Source: Sordariomycetes sp. S80-01Y
Lineage: Eukaryota > Ascomycota > Sordariomycetes
Direction of reading: 5' to 3'
Length of the DNA: 64,000 bases
NCBI GenBank assembly: GCA_037042185.1
Contig: JAXQJY010000032.1
Coordinates: 992,001 to 1,056,000 of the forward strand
How positions within the stretch are numbered: position 1 is the first letter of the stretch; each line of letters begins with the position of its first letter. The position numbers and the translations under genes are program-made. This document shows positions 57,379-64,000 of the stretch, in pieces. Under the pieces are notes generated by a model. The model was not told where the DNA came from and searched no databases. It was given only the letters and a program-made list of their open reading frames with translations.

Positions 57379-59013
57379 TTATTGGGGCGCCTGGGTGTCT
57401 TGAGTTGTCTGATCAAAGACTGTGTAACGACCTTGATCCGAAAGCTCCTGCGCTCGGGCGGAGATATCGCGAGACACCGGGGACACATGTGTCGCCATGG
57501 TAAAGAAGTCTTTGTCCTCCAAAGGGAGAGAGTGCTCCATCAGGAACCTGACCATCCAACCATCCAGTCGATGGGTGTGCGACTCGGCTAGCAGACAAAA
57601 GTTCTGAAATGTGACTAGTCGGCTGACCATCAGACTGCAGCTCGGCCAGTACCGTTCAAGCTCGAGAATGGCTTCGAAATTTGAGTTTAGCAAAGTGCGG
57701 GCCCCGTCTAGCTCGTGTTCTTCGCCATACAGTAAGGTATGCAGCAGCACCGATGAGGATACCACGGCCATGTGCGCAACCGTTGCATAAAGAGCGTGGC
57801 AGTTCTGCCGTCGACGGCTTTCTCGAAGTAATTCGCTGTACGCAGCAGCGTAGAACTTGCACTGTTCAACATATCGGCTTGAGCTCCCATTTTCGAGGAA
57901 TTGGAAGTAAAGCAATGCTGAGTAGTGGTAGAACCCCAGATGTAGTGCCACAAATGGGCCCCCTGTGCCTCTGGACTCGTGGAAGTCGAGACTTTCTTTA
58001 GACATATTGAAGTTGCCAGGCAGTGCGTTTTCCCAGGATCTCAGCGAATGGGAGATTCTGTCGACGTGTCGGGACAATTCTTCTGGGCCGAACTCCCCAG
58101 CGGCGCTTCGTTTGTTAAGATCCTGGATCGGGCCAAACAACCGCACCAGCTGGATCATCTGTGCCCATAGTCCTGGTGTCCACGGAGTCCCTGATTCCAT
58201 TTGCAGAGTCTGCAAACTCTGGAAAACAGCTTCATCCATTGGGAGATCTACCGGGCCATCGGCTTCCGCAATTTGCCGTGGTAAACCCAGCCCAAAGGAA
58301 GACCATCGATCGGCCATGACGAGTGTCCACCAAACCCTGCGCCTGACTTCACGTGCTGCAATTGGCAAGCCTGCACTAGGGGCGGCATCAAGCCCAAGAA
58401 TTTGGGCCATCCCATTTGCAATACCTGCAGAGCAAGAACTTAGCCAACTTTCGAAGACGCGGAGTAGGGATTACCGACGGAAATAGAGAGCTTCAGACGT
58501 TGGGTTGAGATGAGCAGCGCAGAGGTTTGCAATAAGCACGCAGCATTGTACGTTTTCAACACAGATATTCTCAAGATCTGCAAGAAGGAGACGCTTGGAC
58601 TCTTCCATTAACTGCCTCTCGAGCTCCCGCGTCTTTTCTTGCTCGGCGAAACGTGAGCCAGTGCCGCAAATGGCGAGCAGAAGTGCATGATTGAGGGTGC
58701 CGCTGTGGACTTCAGCCCTTAGCGTCGGTGCGTGGAAGAGACTGTAGGGTCGATCGTGAATCTTTTCGAGGTATAAGTCGACAAGATCAATCTGGAGATT
58801 CGCGTCGAGGAGACGTTCTACAGAAGGTTGAGGCCCGATTTGGTCGGTGACGGCACGCGGCACCAGCTAGCGATGCGTTGGTGGAGGTTGAGTAGACAGT
58901 AGCGCACACTTCAGCCGACGATGGGCGCAAGGCTCACAAGACTCGCCAATGCCCTGCCGGACGCACTTGCGTTTGCCCTCGCGGCATTGTGCACAGGCGC
59001 GGGGATGGCGCAT
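57379..59013 (-). pseudogene. Zn2Cys6 transcription factor interrupted by an in-frame TAG
   Basis: An ATG at 59013 opens a frame with a perfect zinc cluster (CAQCREGKRKC then CEPCAHRRLKC; C-X2-C-X6-C-X8-C-X2-C-X6-C). At 58869-58867 that frame meets TAG and then continues, still in frame, into a typical Fungal_trans middle region (LVDLYLEKIHDRPYSLFHAPTL, then LYFRIANGMAQILGLD over a junction 58479/58424). The intron there starts GTCGGT and ends GCAG. No GT-AG pair that keeps the frame removes the TAG. Without it the protein would be about 526 residues. Options are a recent nonsense mutation, stop-codon read-through, or translation of two parts. The gene adjoins a BNR hydrolase and a transporter, so it would be a likely local regulator. 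Confidence 0.7.
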
Positions 59014-59655
59014 GTTGGATGAAAAAGGTTGGCTTGTTGGCGGCTCGCTGTCGATTCAAAGTCCGAGGTGAGGGACATGCGCTGACTGACATCAAATGGC
59101 GCTAGAACAGGCCAGTGCCATGCGCGAGCCACTCAAGTGTAAGCAGGTATATTAGAATCGCTAAATTGGTCTTCGAATAAGACTGGCTTCAAATCACTCA
59201 ATGAAGAAGAATTGGATTGGATCCTACAAAACATAATCATATTGAAGGAAGTGGCGATTTGAACTCGCATTGCGGACATCAGCAATTCTACGGAAGAGCA
59301 GATGCTCTCGCCGATGCGTTTTGTCCAGTTGCCACGTGAGATCCAACGGCGAAGATTCTTGATCTGTGCAAGCAATGATTTATACAACCCGAAAAATTAT
59401 AATGGATCGTCTCGCTGTATCATTCGAGCCAACACCGGCTTCTAACCACCCACGCTTGACATCAGGCAGAAAGTCCATTCAAAGCTCTCTCAAATAGCAC
59501 ATCAAAAAGGCTTAGGAACTTGGAGAGTTGGACACATTAATTCTAGTCAATAAAGATCTTCATGGAACAATCTAGAATCCTCGTGCATAAATCAAGGCTA
59601 AACCTAGCGAATGTCCGCTGCTTCCGGACCGGTTGAAGTTTGGGTACGCAACCCT
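59014..59655. other. intergenic with a possible tRNA-like relic
   Basis: On the minus strand at about 59245-59345 a segment reads like parts of a tRNA: GTGGCAACTGGAC resembling a D arm, a CATCGGC/GCTGATG stem holding an intron-like hairpin, and GCGAGTTCAAATCGC resembling a T arm. Acceptor pairing is poor, so I treat it as a doubtful relic. Confidence 0.25.
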
Positions 59656-61472
59656 TCACGCAACATCGGTATTACCACCCTGATTTGACCCAAGCTTTGC
59701 ATCTTTCTGCATCATCCGTGCCTTCTTCACTCCAAATCCATCTTCGAACACCTGTCTGACATCTTCCAAAGGTAATCCCTTGACCTCGGGGTAGAAGCCG
59801 ATGACGAACAACCATCCAAGGAAGCAAATGCCGGCGTAGAATCCGAAGGCACCGGAAGCTGTCATCTTCTTCATCATAGACAAAAAGGTGCTCGCTATGA
59901 TAATGTTGCATCCCCAGCAGGTGACGGTGTTCATCATCGTGCCCAGGGCGCGTACCTCGAGAGGCAGCAATTCTGTACCAACCCACCCGATGGTCGCAAC
60001 ACCGCTGGCGTAGAACGCAACGTAGATGATGATTGTCACAAGAACAAGGATACCAGCCCAATTGACTGATGAGGTATCCTCAAGCTTAAGATCTTCGTTG
60101 ATTGGGATGTAACTGAAGGCAACTGCTGCAACAACAAGACTGGCAGACTATTGAATGTTAGCATTGCGTTACGGATTGCGCACACAGAGTCTTACCATTC
60201 CCGCAACTGTGATGAGAAGGATACGTCGCCTTCCAGCTCTGTCAATGATGAACATGTTAAGCAAAGTGAACAGAAAATTCGTAGCTCCGACGACGATCGA
60301 CACGGCAACGGGCTTATCAAAGCCTACGAGGCCAAACAATGTCGCCGAATAATACATGAGAGTGTTGAAGCCACCAAGTTGGGACACTAAGATGTATCAG
60401 CCGGGTACTTCTAAAGCTTTTTGGATAAACTTACCAGCCATTACAGCGCAGGCACAGATCAGGGCTCGCAAATTTGAAGGCACGCAATGAAGCTGCTTGA
60501 AGCGGTACCACAATGACTTGCCCTTGACAACGGAAGACTCCGCCTCGACTGTCATCTCAATGTGTCGCAGCTTGCTTGTAACCTGATCGACGGTGGCATG
60601 AGGGTAGACGCGCTTGATTACTCGTTCAGCTTCCGCCAGCTTCCCGTGGGATATCAGCTGCCTCGGTGACTCAGGACATTTCGGAAGTAGAATCCCGAGA
60701 ATAATGGGTGGAATGCCTCCTACAGCGACCATGTACCGCCAGCCGTGAGGAAGCTCGGTAAACCCGGCGCCCAAGGCATAGGAAACCAGCTGTCCGAGGG
60801 TTACGCTCATATTATCGAACGCGATCATTTTGCCACGCTGCTTAGCAGGTGCTAACTCTCCGATGTACAGAGGCTGGAGGCAGTCAGTACCTTGCATATA
60901 TTCTAAGCTTCCTGAACTTACAATGATCATGGCAGCTGATCCGACACCGAGCCCTACAATGAAGCGCCCAATAGTCATCTGTGCAACGCTGTACGCCGCA
61001 GCCTGTATCACAGATCCAATGAAGAACAAGATACATCCGACATAGATCCCTAACTTTCGTCCAAATCTGTCGGCAGGGATGCCAGCGATGAGTGCGCCGA
61101 TGAGAGCACCACCAGAAGTGATGGACGTGACAAGTTCTTGCTCCTTTGAAGAGAGAACATGCCCGAGATCATCCTGGAGGCTCACAAGCACAGCGGAAAT
61201 GACGCCTGTATCGTACCCTGGACATTTCATTAGAGGGTATTCCATGATAGTATATCGGTTAGCTACTAACCGAATAGAAAGCCTCCCATAGCAACCGTGA
61301 TGGTGATCAGCCAAACCGCCGTGGAAGGCTTGGTATCCTCAATAGAGTCGTCGAAGACCTCGACTCTAGAAGTTTGCTGAGTGTCAAGCTTCTCGACATG
61401 GTCGAAGCCACCGGCGCCGGTTTCTGTGAGGTCCGATTTGGACTTGTCTTGACTTTCAGGAGTGGATGACAT
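59656..61472 (-). CDS. MFS transporter of the inositol/sugar-porter type (Itr-like)
   Basis: Five inferred exons (61472-61271, 61217-60922, 60873-60435, 60386-60196, 60147-59656) join in frame to 539 residues. TM1 reads GGFLFGYDTGVISAVLV over the first junction, followed by ELVTSITSGGALIGALIAG and [36 protein letters not shown] crosses the second junction, and PESPRQLI marks the central loop. FNTLMYYSATLFGLVGF is TM7, DRAGRR and PEVKGLPLEDV complete the signature set. The YDTGVIS with the ELVTSITSxGAL segment is characteristic of myo-inositol permeases (Itr1/Itr2, HMIT relatives), though other polyols are possible. The hydrophilic N-terminus (about 60 residues) and C-terminus are cytosolic. 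It is divergent from a Fungal_trans_2 regulator 537 bp away. Confidence 0.92.
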
Positions 61473-62009
61473 GTCGAACACAGGGTTTCTCAGGAAGTTC
61501 CAATTCACTGATTATGGACAAAATGGGAGGGAGTGTGACTTGAGGTTGGGTCGTCTGACTGGAGAACGATACGACAAACGTGAAGTCGGCGGCGTGACTT
61601 TATACCGACAGTCAGGTCAGGATATCACCAAGCCGTTGGCCGTGCTTCGATTCCGATGTCAGCTCACCAAGCGCTTCGACAGGGAAGATGAGTCTCGGTG
61701 TGGTCTGGTCTGGGGTTGTGCGATTCATGCGCGGCACTTGGACCAGACCACCAGCTCCCCATGGGGTAAGACCCACCGTGTCGCGGGGAACAATGTCCAA
61801 AGACACGAAATATGGTTGGTCCAGATCAGAACGAGACATGGTCAGCGAGGAGGGGCTCCTGGAGTTGCTGTTTCTGGTCATTTTCACCGTGCAGGTCCCC
61901 ACCACCGGCGCGGACTGAAATGCTGCTTTGGCATATAAAGTAACTTTGTCCTCACCATCATCCAGGCTGCTCATCGTCTTCATCTTATACAGTCCAGAGT
62001 AACTGCAGC
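61473..62009. promoter_or_regulatory. divergent promoter between transporter and regulator
   Basis: It has a TATAAA on the minus strand at 61604-61599, about 130 bp before the transporter ATG, and one on the plus strand at 61934-61939, about 70 bp before the regulator ATG. Confidence 0.55.
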
Positions 62010-63580
62010 ATGAATAGGCTCCCTTCGTTATTTCCCTCTCCGACGTCAGCGTTGTCTCCATACCCGGACGACCCCTCACATCCTTCGCCAGCCACATCGA
62101 CCACGTATGTACATCTGATTGTAGATCAGGCTGGATCCTTGATGCTGAGAATAATACAGCTCGTCCAACCGCCGCCCAACCACCGCGTCGTCGCAACTCA
62201 CGCATCAGCCTGGGCAAACCACCCCAGTTGGTCCATGGGACAATCTTGAAGAGGCTCGTGCCTTTACGTACTACACGCGGACCCTCGCCCCTTGGGTAGG
62301 TTAGCCCGACATTCTTTCGGGGTTCTGCTCACAATAGGCATTGGCAGCTCGACATATGCGATAGAGAAAGGCATTTTGAGATTGAAGTGCCCGAGCGAGC
62401 ATGTCATTCGCCATTACTAGCAGCTTCTATCCTGGCTTTCGCGACTTGCCAATTGACCTTGGTCAAGAAAATTGATGCGAACGTTAACCCTGCCAAGTAC
62501 AACAGCCGGGCGTTGAACTACTTGATACCACTGCTTGATGAGCCGTTGGAGGCTTTGGACGAGAATGTCCTCGCCGCGATCTGCTTATTGAGGCTTGTGG
62601 AGGAAATGGAAGGTAACGCCATTCTCCTATAATGTCGTTTGCAACTCTAAACACTGGCCAGATAATGATCTTGCGGCTCATCTCGCTGGAAGCTCCCGTC
62701 TTGTAAACTCTTCATTAGCAGCCAGAGGTGGTCTCAGCGAAGCTGCCAGCTGGATTGTGCTTCGCCAAGACATGTATATCTGCCTTACGCGTCGTCAACC
62801 GTTGTCCACGAATCTCACAACATTCGAGCTATCTCGGGCATTTGTCGACACTAACCCCGAGTCGCTTGCCAACCGAGCTGTCTATCTTTGCGCCAAAGTT
62901 CTAGAATGGGGAGTAGGTCCCACTACCCCAGGTACAGTCAACAGTAACAGCTGGATTGGGTTGCTGGAGGCTCTGCACGAGTGGATCTCACTTGTGCCCG
63001 CTGACTATGGTGTTCTTTACGCCGATAGGAGATCAACAGAGTCTGACGTACCTGCTTCCAACTTTCCCACGGTGTGGGTGACGCACGCCGCTTTCAGTAG
63101 GTCCCGGCGAGCTTTCCCTCGCAATGTGCAAACGCTGAGCATTCACTTCAGTTGCCGGATATCAGCACGTCTATCTTGCTCGATTGCTGATCTACATGCT
63201 CCACCCATGCCCAGCTGAGCTACCTCAGATCGGTGAAACAGGTCCCAAAGTGAGTCGCCTTGGAACGCTTGACGTGAATTATTGATCTAACCAGCGCCAA
63301 GGCTGCTGCCATTAAGGATATGAGGTTGATCGTCGGCATGGCCGTGAGCAATCCAGACGTGATCAATGGTAGCTTTACAGCGTGTCATGCTCTTCAATTC
63401 GCTGGGGGTTTGCTGGAGTCCGACCTTGACCGACAAGCTGCTGTGAAATTCCTCCAAAGTGTGAACAAATCAACAGGGTGGCGTACAGCGCACGTTATTG
63501 AGGAGCTAAGGTCACAATGGACGGCATTCGGGTCTGCAAACCAGCGGAAGGATGTGTGGCCCCTGGACTATCTTGTGTAA
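62010..63580 (+). CDS. Fungal_trans_2 transcription factor without a zinc cluster
   Basis: Six inferred exons (62010-62104, 62160-62295, 62348-62612, 62662-63096, 63152-63249, 63302-63580) join in frame to 435 residues. The Fungal_trans_2 (PF11951-type) marks are YYTRTLAPWLDICDRERHFEIEVP across the exon 2/3 junction, LLAASILAFATCQL, CLLRLVEEMEDNDLAAHLAG across the next, and AFIAGYQHVYLARLLIYML. All junctions use GT-AG and restore conserved text. The N-terminus is Ser/Pro/Thr-rich with no cysteine cluster upstream, so it either acts through partners or has lost the DNA-binding part, as many members of this family do. It is divergent from the inositol-type transporter and may control it. Confidence 0.85.
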
Positions 63581-64000
63581 GAAGGCATAAAGGCGTAATT
63601 CTAAGTTTCAATATTACAAAGGCCATAGGCGGTTGCTCCAACGTCAATCAATCCAGAGCATCCCGTGTAGATGCATTGGGGAAAGAGGAGAATGATCGAC
63701 GCTAGGACTCCGGTGCTGCGGGGACACATGTAATAAAGGGTCATCTTCCCCGCGCGCTGACCTGCTTCCTCCAACTTCCGCATAAATCCGCTGCCAATCA
63801 ATCGAGTTGTGATGTCCTCCAGGAAAGCACAGGGAAGTCGGAAACGAGGATGTGATGTAAGTTTACGCAAGCTGAAGTATAGTTAAGGGTTGAGGACTGA
63901 CTAGTTCGGAATATCGTAGTCTTGTCGCAAAAGGTAAGGCATCCTGAAGCCCGCTTTCGCCTGCAGTCGCGCTGACGAGCTGCTAAGACATTTGCGATGT
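63581..64000. other. right-edge DNA, no gene seen
   Basis: This is the 3' flank of the Fungal_trans_2 gene. Short open frames on either strand show no family resemblance. Confidence 0.5.

Noticed and set aside
61612-62217. 201-residue open frame on the minus strand in the transporter/regulator promoter
   Set aside because: It overlaps the first exons of the Fungal_trans_2 gene and both TATA elements, and shows no family features.
1-64000. Search for transposons, LTR elements, CRISPR arrays, rRNA and RIP-type AT-rich blocks
   Set aside because: No terminal repeats, transposase or reverse-transcriptase motifs, regular spacer arrays or AT-rich mutated blocks were seen.

Overview
The window looks like nuclear DNA of a filamentous ascomycete (Pezizomycotina), most probably a Sordariomycete. 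Genes carry short GT-AG introns of about 45-65 bp with CTGAC/CTAAC-type branch sites. The gene set is typically fungal: a GATA factor with a C-terminal coiled coil, an FMO-DUF6314 fusion, fungal-specific transcription-factor domains, a fungal sesquiterpene cyclase, Svf1, Vip1/Asp1 and Utp21. A divergent histone H4 also resembles the H4 variant known from Neurospora. I see no transposon, viral relic, CRISPR array or rRNA.

Layout. 0.4-5.5 kb: an atypical SDR (-), an FMO fused to DUF6314 (+) and a RibD-C/DHFR-fold reductase (-). 7.5-8.6 kb: an SMP-30-like beta-propeller (+). 9.5-12.5 kb: a divergently transcribed pair, a DUF2236 (mpaB-type) oxygenase (-) and a class I terpene cyclase (+), followed by an alpha-glucoside-permease-like MFS transporter (-, 13.5-15.3 kb). 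17.4-30.0 kb is mostly core cell biology: a mitochondrial K+/H+ exchange protein, a small hypothetical ORF, Svf1 (-) facing an AreB/ASD-4 GATA factor (+), a five-exon histone H4 variant, a membrane-anchored GNAT protein and a MOSC protein. 30.0-38.6 kb is an 8.5-kb GC-rich stretch with no convincing gene, lying between two gene 3' ends. 38.6-43.7 kb: Vip1/Asp1 inositol pyrophosphate kinase-phosphatase (-). 44.6-46.0 kb: a decayed transcription-factor gene (-). 46.6-52.3 kb: Utp21 (+) and a secreted PhoD-type phosphatase (+). 52.4-63.6 kb is a metabolic neighbourhood: PrpF isomerase, Gfo/Idh/MocA dehydrogenase, secreted BNR-repeat protein, a Zn2Cys6 regulator interrupted by an in-frame stop, an inositol/sugar MFS transporter (all -) and a divergent Fungal_trans_2 regulator (+).

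Two groups look functionally linked. The cyclase and DUF2236 oxygenase share a 523-bp divergent promoter with an unusual density of CTAG tetramers, and could form a minimal terpenoid pathway without a visible P450. The 52-64 kb block combines uptake, a dehydrogenase, an isomerase, a secreted hydrolase and two regulators, which suggests a carbon-source utilisation locus; that is inference from content and position. The most unusual single gene is the histone H4 variant at 24.4-25.1 kb. The most unusual regulatory feature is a cluster of six GATA sites inside an intron of the GATA-factor gene.

Intron positions were read by eye from splice signals and reading-frame continuity. They have not been tested against transcripts.
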